DNA from: Brachycybe producta
Taxonomy: Eukaryota; Arthropoda; Diplopoda; Playtdesmida; Andrognathidae
Length of the DNA stretch: 64,000 nt
Assembly: GCA_036925085.1 (NCBI GenBank)
Contig: JAUPFP010000002.1
Coordinates: 11,561,607-11,625,606 of the forward strand
Direction: 5' to 3'
Shown here: piece after piece, positions 29,820 through 42,424 of the stretch
Position numbering within the stretch: position 1 is the first letter of the stretch
Layout of the letters: the number at the start of each line of letters is the position of its first letter
Made by a program: the position numbers and the translations under genes
Notes under the pieces: model-generated
Told to the model about the DNA's origin: nothing
What the model saw: the letters and a program-made list of their open reading frames with translations, nothing else
Database searches by the model: none

Positions 29820-30512
29820 AGCTTGAGCAAGTTATAGTTTTTGAGCAAGTGACAGTTTTCGAGCGAGTTGCACTTTTCTAGCGAGTGGCTTTTTTCAAGC
29901 GAGTGGTTCTTTTTGATCGAGTGGTTCTTTTCGAGCGAGTGGCACTCTTCGAGCGAGTGGTTCTTTTCAAGCCATTGCTTCTTTTCGAGCGAGTGGCAGT
30001 TTTCGACCGAGTTGCCCTTTTCGAACGTGTGGTCCTTTTCGAGCGAGTGGCTCTTTTCGAGCGAGTGGCTCTCTTCGAGCGAGTGGCACTCTTCGAGCGA
30101 CTGGCACTCTTCGAGCGACTGGCAATCTTCGAGCGACTGGCAATCTTCGAGCGAGTGGCACTCTTCGAGCGAGTGGCACTCTTCGAGCGAGTGGCACTCT
30201 TCGAGCGAGTGGCACTCTTCGAGCGAGTGGCACTCTTCGAGCGAGTGGCACTCTTCGAGCGAGTGGCACTCTTCGAGCGAGTGGCACTCTTCGAGCGAGT
30301 GGCACTCTTCGAGCGAGTGGCACTCTTCGAGCGACTGGCAATCTTCGAGCGAGTGGCACTCTTCGAGCGAGTGGCACTCTTCGAGCGAGTGGCTCTTTTC
30401 GAGCCATTGCTTCTTTTCGACCGAGTTGCACTTTTCGAGCGAGTGGCTCGTTTCGAGCGAGTGGCTCTCTTCAAGCGAGTGGCTCTTTTCGAGCGAGTTT
30501 CAGTTTTCTGAG
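29820..30512. repeat. Minisatellite, 18-bp units, GAGCGAGTGGCAC core
   Basis: About 35 head-to-tail units of 18 bp (GAGCGAGTGGCACTCTTC). Units in 30,140-30,390 are almost identical, and those at both ends are diverged. Because 18 is a multiple of 3, all frames stay open over 600 bp on both strands, producing proteins of repeated six-residue motifs. These have no start context, no domain and mirror one another, so I do not call them genes. Some units have GACTGGCAATC, showing local sub-family amplification. Confidence 0.95.
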
Positions 30513-31149
30513 CTGTCTTAATGAACTAGAAGTCATTTCAACCTGCCATTTAATGTTTTATTATTAAAGATGTGATCATGAAAATACTTTTAGCAAATTT
30601 CATATCAAAGTTTGCTCACTTTACACACCTATAAAATATTTTTTAGAAAACTAGTATTTTTTAGCTTTGAGAGAGCATTTTACCAGATTTGGAAGTTGAT
30701 GTATTTGCTAAAAAGACATTTGCAGTTTTTTTTTTCTCTCTCTCTCTCTCTTCAGAAGATGTAACTTTTTACATTGCCTCAATTTTGGAAGGAAGGTTTA
30801 TTATTGAATTGGAGATAATGCTGAATATTTTTTTTTGTCAATTTTGGCACCAAATGTCAGAAATTGGCTGTCTGCTCATGTATTTTGTTGAATGGTGTTT
30901 GAAAGAGCGAGGGTGGGTTGAGGTGGGGGAAAACGAATCGATGTCGTTAATGAATGTTCATCAGCAAACATGAAGAAATATATATATATTACAGCTGCAA
31001 TTTATCGATTAAGAAACGTCAGCTTTAAAAATGGCTTTCAAAAGGGAAAATTTGTTTTGAGGTTGTTTGCCTTTCATAGGTTTTTTTGATCATCATCATC
31101 ATCATTATAAACAGAATTTGAATTTTAAGTAAAAGTTCATCTTTTGGTA

Positions 31150-31555
31150 ATGTCTTGCAATGGCTAACCTGGCCTATCGGGTATTTTTCAATATGGTCCG
31201 CATAGTTTGACGGCTAGATTTTGCAATTTATTGCCGGATTTCATAATGAAACGCAATGAAATTTAAAAAAAAAATCACACAAAAAAATGCGAGTAGCCCA
31301 ATATGTACGAAATTGTTGGCAAAACATTGGCAGTTGGCGACCATCTTTTGGCCCATTGAATGTTGGCTCAGTGTTGCAAAAATACATATGGACTATGGGT
31401 CATCATGCAGTCGATGTTGCTTTTGTTTCTGCAAAGTCGTCTCCAGTCGTCATGTTAAACATTGCTGGCGACAATGTTTCTGTCTATTTGTCACCCGCAT
31501 TTTTTTGCAGACAAATTGCTATATGGTGTGAAACAGGCCTTATTCATTGCACGGC
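31150..31555. mobile_element. Possible TIR element, weak
   Basis: The left end (near TTGCAATGGCTAACCTGGCC) and the right end (near CAGGCCTTATTCATTGCACG) are partly inverted copies sharing GCAATG and GGCCT-type blocks. A 102-aa open frame across it has no recognisable domain. Confidence 0.3.
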
Positions 31556-32639
31556 TACAAAAAGCATTTATATATCGAATGAAAAGACAATATAAAAATG
31601 GTGAAATTGTATCTTTCTGAATGAAAAATAATGTTTACTTTTTTGCCAGTCTTTTTTTTTGTTGTTGTTGATCATTTTAGCAAACAGTTTTATGTCCAAA
31701 AATACAAGTTTTCTATTTCTTTGTTATTTATTAGATCATTTTGGCCCCTCGTAAACAGTGTAACTTGTTTTTCCATTCATAGACTTTTTTTTCTTACTAT
31801 AAAGAGAAAAATATGAGGATTTTTTGGAAGAAGAGAGAGAAAAAGAGTAGAAGAAGTAACAATTTTTGTAGCAAAATGTTTGCTTTTAAGTTGACTGTTA
31901 AAAGAAATAATAAAAAGGGGGCACCATACTTTTCTAATCCACTTTTCTATGTGGTAATAATAGCTCAATATAGAAGATATTATATTATAAGAGGTGGGGT
32001 TGGGAGGGGGGGGGTTAAACAAAAATCTTCTTTATTGTATTATTATATAGCAGATGAGATATTAATACCAACTGTTTCTTCTGTGTGTATCTTAAAGAAA
32101 CTATAAAAGAGAGACAGACCATCGGAAAAACATTATCGTACAATATATATAAGAATAGCGAAATATTTTTGGCAACTTAATCATTTTCTCGAGAAAGTAA
32201 AACCATCTTCCATCTCCTCTTATATTCTTAAGCAAAATTTCTTAATTGCTTCTTTCACATTTTTTTAAAGAATGGGTCACACGTGGAATCTATTACAAAT
32301 CAATACACATTAATGTCTAATAATGTACTCTATATAAACATTCTGTGTGTTACAATGTCAAACTGAAAAATCAGTCATTCCGCAGAATGACTAGTAAATA
32401 TATGCAAAAAGCTACGATTTTTGATACCAAGTATTTTTTTTTTACACTAACTAATGGTGTCAATTACATGATTGGAAGAAAGTTGTCATCAAATGAGGGT
32501 TCAAAGGTTGGAACAAATACACACACACACACACACACAGACGATTTTTGAAAGACTTTTCTGGAGCAAATTGAAGTCGATGGTCGCTGACATGTCGTCG
32601 TAATGTATTTTCCATGGTAAGATACCAACCTTGAACCTT

Positions 32640-32910
32640 GGCGCACAAGTTAAATGTTTCCTGTGTACCAAGGGCCTTAGGACAGTTCACCTAAAAAGAC
32701 AGAACTTTTATCTTAAATCGAATCCTCTAAAAGGGGTTGCACCTAAATTTGAATTTAAAAAATGACTTTGCAAACAGCCACAAAGACCTTTGGCAGAGGG
32801 ACAAAAGTCAGATTGTAGCATGTGGATATATGCTATTGTCAAAACCCAAAGATATAAACCAAATAACAATTGCAATGCGTTCTGGTACAACTGAAATAAT
32901 GGCATTGTTA
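32640..32910 (-). repeat. Old interspersed repeat (copy 1 of AAACCCAAAGATATAAAC family)
   Basis: It shares AGACAAAAGT-like, GCAGCATG-like and CATTGTCAAAACCCAAAGA text with 57,440-57,800 and 60,115-60,440, and a fragment near 49,210-49,300. In the minus orientation all copies can be read as a similar short peptide (around CxLQLxFCL), suggesting a decayed coding repeat or shared non-coding sequence. Class unknown. Confidence 0.6.
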
Positions 32911-35900
32911 TAAATGACAGTAAACCCTAAATCTTTGCGTTTAATGTACGTTAACTCTGTAAATGAGGTCCAGAAATTAACAAAATGGAGCAGTTAAGTA
33001 TTAGATAATTACATAAAAGCCATGGAGCTTGGTGGGCTTTTGGAGAAAAAAAAATGTATGGGTTTGATGAGCTGAGCTTTTGGTCTCAAATCTGTACTCC
33101 AAAATGGACAAATTGGACAGTTCCATACGCTTTATAGGGTATCACAATAAGGTATACTCAATCTTAAAATGCAAATTAGAGCTCAAATTCATCTTGAGCT
33201 TGCATCTTGAAAAAAAGGTGTTATATTGAGCAATGCCTAGTAATTGTGCACAGTTACTGATTTTTCACGTTGGCATTGCATATTAATCTATATAGGACAA
33301 TAGACATTTCTAGTGTGAACGAAATCAACTCCTCTTCACCCCCCCCCCCCTCTTTTTTTCTATAATATGCTAATCACAGTTGACACCAGTCACAAATGAG
33401 TTTTTTTTGTTGCAATTTTCATTGCAAGCAAAGCTAGTGCCATATAATAAAATGTTTAAAGGCGAAAAATGTTAATTGGTTTCCATTTTTTTTAATATGT
33501 GTGTGTGGACCAATTAACTACATTAGATGTTTCTTCATAAAAAAGGCACGCAAAATGTTATTTAAGAAATTTTAAACAAATATTGTAAAGAACACAGATG
33601 CAATTTCAATTAAAATAGAGGAGAATGGGGTAAGGATTTTACAGTATATAATAATGGTGGAAGAGTAGAAAAAAAAATTCCGTAGGAGGTTATGATGGTT
33701 GAGGGTTATTATTATTATTATTACTCCAACATTCTGTTGGTAATTGTTTTTTTTTTGCTTAGGTTTTTTTTTTGGTAGTGGGGGTGGGGGTGGGTTTGTA
33801 ATAAATGTACATAATGTAAGGAGAACTCATGCGTTTAATGATGAAAACACACTTTTGAAATTTGTGTCTTTGTGCATCTGACACAATCATCAAATTGACT
33901 GTATGTAGATTCACTTTGTATCTAAAAAAAAAAAGGAAGGAACAAAAAATCATTTTCCTTTTTTTTTTTGACTTGATATTATTACATTGTATGACAACAA
34001 AAAAATCTTTTTAATGTCATATTAATGTCTAATGAGTTCTTTTAAGAGAAAGAGAGTGAGAGAGAAAGAATAAAACACACACAGACACATATCACAAACA
34101 CACAACACACATAGCAAGATGACAAAAAATCCTTTTAATGTTATAAGAAATGCTCTAATGAGTTTATTGAGAAAGAAAAATCATAAAAAAACACACATAT
34201 CACATAGATAAAAATTATAACTCATATACATCCTGATGCACAGATAATAATATATACATACAAATTACACTGATCTCTGTACCCTCTTATGAAATTGGGT
34301 TGTACTTGCAAAGGTGGTATTAGTAGGGACATATTGAATCATATCTTTTATGATTGTAGACTGATGGTGGTGGTTGTGGTGGGAAGCGAGCTGAACAGGT
34401 TCGTCACGTGTATAGGATACAGGTGGCTATTGGAATTTGACAAAATGGGAGAAGTTTTATAGGAATGACTTATCAAAGAAGATGTAGTGCGTTTTGCATT
34501 GGCAGCAGTTCTTGGAAGCAACCCATTTGGTGTCCGAACAGTAGTCATAAAGGAAATCTAAGCTGTGTGCGTGCAATGCACGGTCACCTATGGGTGTGTT
34601 CCTAGGTGGGCTTGAATTATTTAGACCTGATGTAAATCAGAACAGCACTGTTGTATGCAATGCACAGTTTTGTTTTTGATGATCAAGTGGCTACACATGT
34701 AATCAGCACTTTTTGAACAGCATCTGTTGCATCTGAGGCCAAAATAGATCCAAAAATACTGAAAATTATTCTGTTTCCTATTGTGAATCTTGTGATAGAT
34801 GAGTATTGCAGTAATTTGCAATCTGTTAACTATAAATTTATTAGTGATACATATGTCCCCAGAAACTGAAACAAAGAGTCAATTAACAAGTACATGCCAT
34901 TGTAATAATGGATCACTGCTGTTTATTGTGCTACTGACCAGACTTTGGTAGTTGCCATTTCGAGAAAAATTGACCAGGATGTGAGGTAGGTATAGGTAGT
35001 CAGTAAAAAAAAAAGTTTTGCTGTTTCTGATCAGTTTTTGTAAGCAGAGTCAGCACTACTGCAGGCAACCACTTACTTGCTCCTATGCTGACTGAAACAT
35101 TACGGTGGTGTTGGTGTCGTGCTTCCGACAGCTTGCTGTGTGTGTGTTGCATAAAGGAAAGAAGTGCTGGCCTTAAGAATGTTTTATGCTGGGAATTAAT
35201 TAAGCTTATTGGAGAATATGGGCCTCGGACATTGCAATATGTGTGCATAATGTGCATTTGCAACATACTGTAAGACTGTCGTGTTGTGTCCTCTGGTACG
35301 AGTGGTATAAAGCCTACCGGAGGGTGGGCCAATAGTTATTTAATGTAACACACATCAAACACACAAAAAAGCAGCTTTTTCAAATTTGCTTTCACTCCAT
35401 TGGAAATTATTTTTTTAATGTAAAGATTTTTATAGGCAATTAGTTTTTTTCTGTGTGTGTGTTCAGTCTATTCAAGTTACTCAGCGTTAATTTGTTCCGT
35501 TTTAAACATTGTACGCATTGAAACTTGTATAAAGAAATGGGGGGAAAAAATACCAAAGTTTTTTATTATTATTATTATTTGGTTGTGTTTATTATCGGAA
35601 AAACACATTAAGAAGAACTGAATGAGAATTTTCTTCTGTATTTTGTGTGTCTCTCATAAGAAAGCAATTTACAAAATGTAATCTTCGCAACAAAAGTCAT
35701 TTTTCATTACTTCTATATAAATAATTGCATTTTTTTTAAAAAAAAATATCATTGTATTCTAAACAATTCTAAAAAAAACCTTTTTAAAAAAAAGTTACTG
35801 AATGAATTTTTTAAACAACAACTTTTAATGCATTTTTACACACATAACTTATTATAAGAAATCATAATTTTGTTTTTCAATATAAATAACATCTATTGAA

Positions 35901-36334
35901 AGGTTTTTTAATATTGATTTTTCTTTTATTCTCAAAGATTTAAACATAATTCTCTTTTTTTTTCTGAAAATGACATTCAAAATGTAATTTCTTTTGATCC
36001 ATATTTGAAAACAGGATCAAGATTTATTTTATATTAGATGCAAAATATTTTTCAGATAAAAATAAACCTTTCAAAAATGATTTTTTGTAAAAAAAATAGA
36101 TATCGGATTACAAACTATAAACAGTGTTTAACATTTCTAGATAAGAAAATCTTATCAACTTTTAGAATCTTATCAAAACAATGTTACAACTGAATTGAAA
36201 TTTCCATCCACTTTTCTTGAGATCAATTTGAGTTGATTTAAATCTGGGATTACATAATGGTTTTCTTGCCAAACTATGTTTAAGAAGAGAACCAAGTTAA
36301 TAATTTAAATGAGTTTTATGGTGATTATTATGAG

Positions 36335-36617
36335 TAGGGCTCGGATTTTGATGCAATATCAACCGGAATGTTTCTCAGTATGTGGCCCAAGTGCCAATTG
36401 TGAATTGTGAGTTCTTTCTAATTAAAAACAATGGTTAGAGGCTAGAACTCTATTTGACAACTGATAGTAACCAGACATCTAGCCTCTCTACCCAGCTTTT
36501 TTGATTAGAAAAGCCATAATTACAGTTGCTCTAATGATGATGATTACTTCACAATTGGCTCTTGGGCCACAAATTGAGAAACATTCCGGTTGATATTGCA
36601 TCAAAATCAGAACTCTA
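36335..36617. mobile_element. TA-flanked mariner-like MITE, copy C
   Basis: TA at both edges, left end GGGCTCGGATTTTGATGCAA, right end ...TCAAAATCAGAACTC. The palindromic core includes GGTTAGAGGCTAGAAC and CATCTAGCCTCT. Confidence 0.8.
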
Positions 36618-36805
36618 ATTATGAGGCTCAAGTTCAAACAGAAGGGTTTACATAATTGACGTTAACATTGGGCGAATTCGAAAACTAAAGATGGATGTTT
36701 TTTGTTGAGATGTAAAATTTCGATTGCTTTCATCTTTACAGATTTTCCGATTGCACCCTTTACTTTAAAAGTAACACTAAACTGAAACTCAAATCTTTTT
36801 TTTTT

Positions 36806-37085
36806 TTAGAAACTAGAATAATAGGTGAATATACTAAAAGTATAAGGCATGTTTCTATTTTATTTAATAACAAAGTTATTTCTAAAGCTAGCATTAAGAG
36901 AAGAAAACAAAATCCAGGTTGTTAAAAACTAGAATAATACAGAAGAGGTATGGCAAACAAATATTTTCCTGATGCATAACTTTTAAAATAAAATTTCTTA
37001 CTACACTTAGAATTTATTTTGAAAGTTATCTAAATTCTAAAAATATTTTATGCATTACTGTTCACTATTCTAGTTTTTAAGGAAC
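36806..37085. repeat. TTTAGAAACTAGAAG-family palindromic repeat, copy
   Basis: TTTAGAAACTAGAATAATAG near 36,806 and the inverted ATTCTAGTTTTTAAGG near 37,067 bracket the copy. A further direct AAAAACTAGAATAATA lies near 36,924. Confidence 0.55.
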
Positions 37086-37216
37086 CTTTGATTCATTGTC
37101 TTAGACGTGACTTGATTTATTAGTAAACTTATAAACTCCTCTTTATAACCTTAAAGATTTCTTATGCTGTGTTTATAGTTGTCACACTTTGCACATTGTA
37201 ACAATTTCAACACCAC

Positions 37217-37311
37217 CACGTTTATAGTTGGTATTTCACAATGCAAACTCCTATCATGATGAAAATTATCATGATAGGAGTTTGCATTGTGAAATACCAA
37301 CTATAAACGTG
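37217..37311. repeat. Perfect inverted repeat, 44-bp arms, 7-nt spacer
   Basis: Arms 37,217-37,260 and 37,268-37,311 are exactly complementary and are separated by GAAAATT. The arm sequence (GTTTATAGTTGGTATTTCACA) resembles sequence just upstream at about 37,167-37,200 (GTTTATAGTTGTCACAC), so it may be a local inverted duplication. Confidence 0.95.
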
Positions 37312-37987
37312 ACCAAGGAAAAGGTTTTAAATGAGAAAAATAAATGAAAAAAAAAAATCCATCATAAGAGAGAGAAAGTAAAGAAAAATGTCTTAAGTAG
37401 AAGAAGAAGCTGAAGAATGTTATCATAAGAAACTGTCAAGCAAATAAAAAGCTTAACACCTTTTAAGACAACACAAAAGAAAAATGTTTCAAAATGAATA
37501 ATGTGTGCATCTCACTTTTTTTATATAATACAGTCTATGTCATGTTAAAGTGGAAAGTGGATTTTACAAAATGAGCCTGAGTGGTTTTTTGCCCTTTAGC
37601 TAAAAAAATATAACCCCCCCCCCCCCCCCCCAACTCTCAAAAAGGTTTTCAAACACCTTTTTTTTCTTTTCTTTCTAAACTTCAACTTGTAACACTTTTC
37701 AAATGGGTGGTTTTTCTACTCTATTGTCTTTTCTTCTTCTCTCTTTTGTCTTTTGTTATTAACTTATTATCATTATCTTAGATAAGTTTGGGGCATGAAT
37801 TTTGCATTAACCAGTTAATGGAAATAATAGCAACAAACAACCAAAACAAGAAGAATCTCTTTTTTTTTTTTCTCTTAAGTCTCATTTTGTGTTAAATTAA
37901 TCTCATATTATTACAAGAACAGCACAAAAAAAGATGTAAACCGGATTACAGTTCTTTTTTTTTTACACAAGGCATCTTCCAATGGAC

Positions 37988-38417
37988 AATTCGCACCTCG
38001 GCTGGAAGAGTGGCACAACTTAAAATAGCAATTTTTTAGTGGGAAAATAAGTTTAAAGTTGCTTTTGTTTTTTCTTTCTATCTCATTTAGAGACCTACGT
38101 AAAGCCGGCATTTTTTGTTAAAGGCCCATGGGCCTGGTGGGCTTTATAGGCTTCGTGGGCCTGGTGGGCTGGGCCCAGCATAAAGTCTCATGGGCTGGGC
38201 TTCAAATTTTTACTCAATGTAGGTCTCTAATCTCAATCTATTGTAGTTGGAGCCAAATAAACCGATATTGCGGACAGTCAAAAACGGTTTTTGCTCTTGA
38301 AAAGCTTGGCAAAGCTTTAAGCTTAAACTTAAACTTAAACTTAAGCTTAAACTCATTTTTCCCTCCAAAAAAGTGGGTTTTTTGAATAGTGCCACTCTTC
38401 CAGCCGAAGTGCGAATT
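37988..38417. mobile_element. TIR element, 29-bp near-perfect termini
   Basis: AATTCGCACCTCGGCTGGAA (37,988 on) and its inverted copy ending at 38,417 differ at one base over 29 bp. The interior contains a GGGCCTGGTGGGC duplication near 38,118-38,170 and a run of AAGCTTAAACTTAAAC. No transposase. The family is not recognised. Confidence 0.8.
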
Positions 38418-38689
38418 ATACCCTGTTATTTTTTTTCATATTAGAAATGTTTGATATTTTCTAAATTAACTAATAGTAATTGGTTTAAAAATTTCTAATC
38501 TTATTTTGTGTGTCATTTTTACACAACATTTTCTTTTGATTTTAGAAAAAAAAAATGGAATCTTAATAAAGTTGATTTCATTTTTAATTAAAAAAAAGCT
38601 TTTAAAACAAAAATAAGATTGATATATTTATAATTAAAATTTCGTTTTTTATTAATTTATCAAACTTAAAGAGTTAATTATGCATTATT

Positions 38690-39170
38690 TTTTTAAACTC
38701 TCGTTATTCTGCATTTTAGAAGAGCAAACACTAATGAGAAATTGAAAGGGTTATTAGAAACTAGAAAAGTAGATGAATTACGTCTGAGTATTTTCATGTT
38801 TGAGAATCTTTCAAAATAAACTTTCTATTGGAAAATATCACAAAATTATCTTCTGCATTTTTAAAACTTCCATAAAATGCTTATTTTGAAAGATATCAAC
38901 ATGCACTTCAGAAGAGCAACATTTAGGAAAAATTTTCAGGGTGTTGGAAACTAGAATGGTAGCTGAATAACCCTAATAATAATTTCATGTTGTTATCTTT
39001 TAAAAAATTACAAAATATTGTCTGCTTAAAGTTGAATCATTTTCAAATTTTACATAAAAAGCTTATTTTAAAAGATATCAAGATGAAAAAATACCCTTAA
39101 GTGATTGTGTTACCCTTCTAGTTTCTAAAACACAGATTTCTCTTAGTTTTGCTCCTGAAAAACAGAATAA
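38690..39170. repeat. TTTAGAAACTAGAAG-family repeats, two joined copies
   Basis: TTAGAAACTAGAAAAGTA near 38,755 and TTGGAAACTAGAATGGTA near 38,943 are followed by the inverted CCCTTCTAGTTTCTAAAACA near 39,113. TTTTAAA-AGATATCA blocks between them recur. Confidence 0.55.
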
Positions 39171-40066
39171 TCAAGAGTTCGAAGGGCCTTTTTTACATTT
39201 AAGAATCACTTTTAAGAATTTACTGATTTTCCTATTTTTTTTAGGAAGTTTTTTTTTTTCACACACTTTGAATTGAAAAACTGAAAACAAAAAATTATAT
39301 TGATATTTAAGCAAAGAAAGCATTTTTTTACATCTGAATAAAAGAGATTTTACATTAGAATAGATATTCAAATAAGGAGAGAGAGAGAAAAGAAGACAAA
39401 AAGACCATATTTTTTTCTATTCAATGTGAATTTTCATAACAAAAGTGAAAAATAAAAAAATACAGAATTAACATAAGTTTTTTTTCCTTTCTTAAAGTCT
39501 TATAAAAACACAGAATACAAAAAAATATATATAATATCTTGTATTATTCAAATACAGAAAGAAAAAAAATGTCAAACAACAAAAAAAAATCAAACCGGAA
39601 GTTAGCTTATGTTAAAGAAGAATTCAACTTATAAGATGAACCAAAAAAACAAATATAAATTCAGGGGTCGGAGGAGGAGGAGGGTAGCCATTATACATTA
39701 GATTTCAATGTGATGGAGAGAAAAAAAAAACCTATGTGCAATTTACAATTTGTGTAATATTTTTTTTTTAAAAAAAGAAGAAATACCTATTTAATGCACA
39801 CTTGAATAGATTTTAGTTTAATTTGGATAATATTTTTTTTGCTTATGTATTTACATTTTTATTTACCATGAAAAAAGATTCAATTAAGATATTCAAATAG
39901 AGGGCGCTCACTTTTGTATTTCACTCTTGTCTTTTATTCAGTCAAGAAGAATACAAAAAGAATTAACTTTTATTTTGTAGAAATGTTAAAAAAAATATTA
40001 TAGAATTTCCAACCAACCCCTCATGAGTTTTGTTTTCTCCTTAAAAGAAGTTCTAAAGTTTATTAT

Positions 40067-40138
40067 TAGGGATCGGATTTTTATGCAATTGCAAGCAAAT
40101 GTTTTTTTTTTCAATTTGTGGCTCAAATGCCACTTGAG
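40067..40138. mobile_element. TA-flanked MITE, copy D (left end only)
   Basis: Begins TA then GGGATCGGATTTTTATGCAA and stops after TGTGGCTCAAATGCC. The rest is missing, and a TAGATGGCGCC-family element starts about 40 bp later. Confidence 0.7.
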
Positions 40139-40175
40139 TTATCCTTTCTAGTTTCTAAAACACTTTCTAGGTCTC

Positions 40176-40485
40176 TTAAGAGGGGCTCCCTAGAAAAATA
40201 CCTGTGTAAATGCAAGGTAGATGGCGGCTGCAACCTCCATAGGTGGCCAATTAGTTGAAATCGAATGCAGTCTTTTAGCTCTAAAAAGCGTCCAAAATAT
40301 CCTTAATTATCAGCACGTGGACAAACTTATACCCAGAACATTAATATAAGTGAAGAGAGAGCACGTGTAGCATTATGCGATGACGCAAAAAACGAAATCA
40401 GAGTTAGTGTCAGTACATTTCTATGAGGGCTAGTGGCGCCATCTAACGCTACAGGGGCAAAATAAATGACCTGCTTGCATTCTTA
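40176..40485. mobile_element. TAGATGGCGCC-family element, copy 3
   Basis: It starts TTAAGAGGGGCTCCCTAG and ends GGCGCCATCTAACG...GCATTCTTAA. It is shorter than copy 2 because of a deletion in the CACGTGAAAA...GTGAGTC segment. Confidence 0.75.
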
Positions 40486-40770
40486 ATTTTGCTCCTCAAT
40501 CCGTCACTTAAGGATAATTTCATGTTAATATAGTTCAAAATAATCTATAATGTATCCGTTTGGAAATAATCCAGCTTTAAGGATACGTTATTTCTATTTA
40601 TTTCTATTACATCGTTTTCTCTATAAAAAGTTTATTTTGAAAGATGAATTTGAATATGTTCTAGAAATTACTTGGGAGATAATGCAAAATTCAAAATTTA
40701 AGCAAATGAATGAATTGTTTGTAAATTTAGACCTCAACCACACATTTTTTTTAGAAATTTTACTTTTTAA

Positions 40771-40775
<5 letters not shown>

Positions 40776-40820
<45 letters not shown>
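40776..40820. repeat. (AT)n microsatellite
   Basis: A pure AT tract directly adjoining the microsatellite-bearing repeat that follows. Confidence 0.97.
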
Positions 40821-40823
<3 letters not shown>

Positions 40824-40828
40824 GCCCC

Positions 40829-41090
40829 ATCTCTGTGTGTGTGATCTAACGCTGTACAAACAAGGACAAAAACCTTGAACCACGTCAGAATTTATATAAA
40901 TTTAAATGAATAAATGAACTGCTTTTTTTCTTAAGGTGGTCCCCCCCATTAGAATTTTTTTTGCTCTGCCCTTTTATGAACGTCATCAATTTCTAATTGG
41001 TTTGTTACTTAGTCTGACGTCATAAAAGGGCGGAGGAAAAGAAATTCTAATGCTGGGCACAATTGCCTCTGAATTTGGCCCCACTATTAT
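40829..41090 (+). repeat. Microsatellite-associated repeat, copy 1, with nested hairpin element
   Basis: ATCTCTGTGTGTGTG, GTACAAACAAGGACAAAAAC, GAATTTATATAAATTT and AATGAACTGCTTTTTTTC match, in the same order, the copy at 49,540-49,905. They match the copy at 42,425-42,835 in inverted orientation. A palindromic element (about 40,950-41,060) interrupts it: TAGAATTTTTTTTGCTCTGC is mirrored by GCGGAGGAAAAGAAATTCTA. Confidence 0.75.
40950..41060. mobile_element. Short hairpin element related to 2.1-2.55 kb
   Basis: The inverted arms flank ACTTAGTCTGACGTCA. The TTCTAATTGGTTTGTTACTT text matches the element at about 2322-2345. It is nested in the microsatellite-associated repeat. Confidence 0.65.
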
Positions 41091-41184
41091 TTAAATAAAA
41101 GTTTTTTCTGTAGTTAGGCAATCACTGCTAGCATTAACTCTTGATCTGAAGATGTCTGATTTTTCGAACTTTTTGTTATTTTTG

Positions 41185-41415
41185 TGTTTCAGAGACTAGA
41201 AAGTATTTTAAAAACTGGAAGGGTAACTCAATTATTTAAGGATATTTTAACGTTGATATTTTGCAAAATAAACTTTTTATAAACAATATTTTTTTAAAAA
41301 AAAAATATAATATAATAAAAAGTTTTATTTAAAAAAAAATTTGAAATTACCGTTACGAGATTGAACTACCCTTCTAGTTTCTAAAAACGTTCAAGTTTAT
41401 TTTGGGTTTTTTATC
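41185..41415. repeat. TTTAGAAACTAGAAG-family palindromic repeat, copy
   Basis: AAAACTGGAAGGGTAACTCA near 41,210 and the inverted CTACCCTTCTAGTTTCTAAA near 41,365 bound the copy, with the family's AAAATAAACTTTTTAT block inside. Confidence 0.6.
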
Positions 41416-42424
41416 TGAAAAATAGAATTACCGGTATTTTCATATAAGTTTTTTCTCTTATGATTTTTTTTCTTAAAACTGTTTAACAGTTTCAATAAAA
41501 ATGGAAACAATTTTATTCAAACTTATGTCAAAAAATGTTCTCTTTTCTTCAAAATTTAACTGTCATTTCATTTTTTTAAAGTTAATTTGTTTTGCTAGCA
41601 ATATGACATTTTGTTGAAATACAATTGGAAGTTGAATGGTTATGATAAAAAAAAATGACGGGGAAAAGAAAGTATTTTCAATAATAAAAAAAATGCAACT
41701 CCATGAAAAAAGATTGGAAAATTTCGTAAATTTGTTGTATTTTCCCCCTCTTTGCCAATTTTTTTTTCTCTTATAGAAATGATAACATAGAAATCGTAAT
41801 AGTAAAAAAAAACACATTTTATTGAGCGATTTATACTTCAGTTTTGGTTCTTTTTCTTCAAAGAAAAAATGTATTTTAACAAATATTTCGTAAAAGTACA
41901 AAAATAAACAAGACATTTGTTACTGAGAGAGAGAGAGTTAACTGAAAATGGATGGATATTTCACCTACATTTTCTGTTGATTGAATGAGAGTAAGATAAG
42001 GTACAAATGTTGACAATTGCAAATAATTTTTACTATAAATATGAAGGAAATTATTTGAAAAATTCGGGATTTGAGGGGATGTTTTTTTTCACTTTAAAAC
42101 ATATTTTTCATTTTTTTTTTTGGTAATGGCCTCAGTGTTTTATAAGAAAAGTTTAAAAGTAAACATCAACATAATTAAACAAATTTAAAAGCAAAAAAAA
42201 TTCTTTATAATATTCTTCAATTAAAAATCACCATCAGAAATCTCAGGGGGAAAAAGCCCTAAAAAAGTGCATAAACCCCCCCTCTGAAAAAGGCGTTAAT
42301 AATTAAAAAGTTTAAAGGCAAAAAAAAATTCATAAAATTGGAAAGGTCCAAAAATTTGGCAAACATTCGTCAAAAATTTGGCGAAAATTCGTCAAAATTT
42401 GGCGAAAATTCGTCAAAAATTTGG

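Larger units (their letters stand above)
30513..36334. other. No convincing gene; scattered old repeats
   Basis: Noted inside: a possible TIR element near 31,150-31,555, an AC microsatellite at 32,519-32,540, a repeat at about 32,640-32,910 and a higher-complexity patch at about 34,300-35,340 with short unmatched open frames (66 aa minus, 110 aa minus). The rest is AT-rich with homopolymers. Confidence 0.6.

Noticed and set aside
29868-30521. Three overlapping open frames of 150-217 residues on both strands
   Set aside because: They come from an 18-bp tandem repeat, whose length is a multiple of three. All frames stay open and mirror each other, with no domain or start context.
37217-37311. 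microRNA precursor
   Set aside because: Perfect 44-bp pairing without bulges and similarity to adjacent sequence fit an inverted duplication better. Not excluded without small RNA data.
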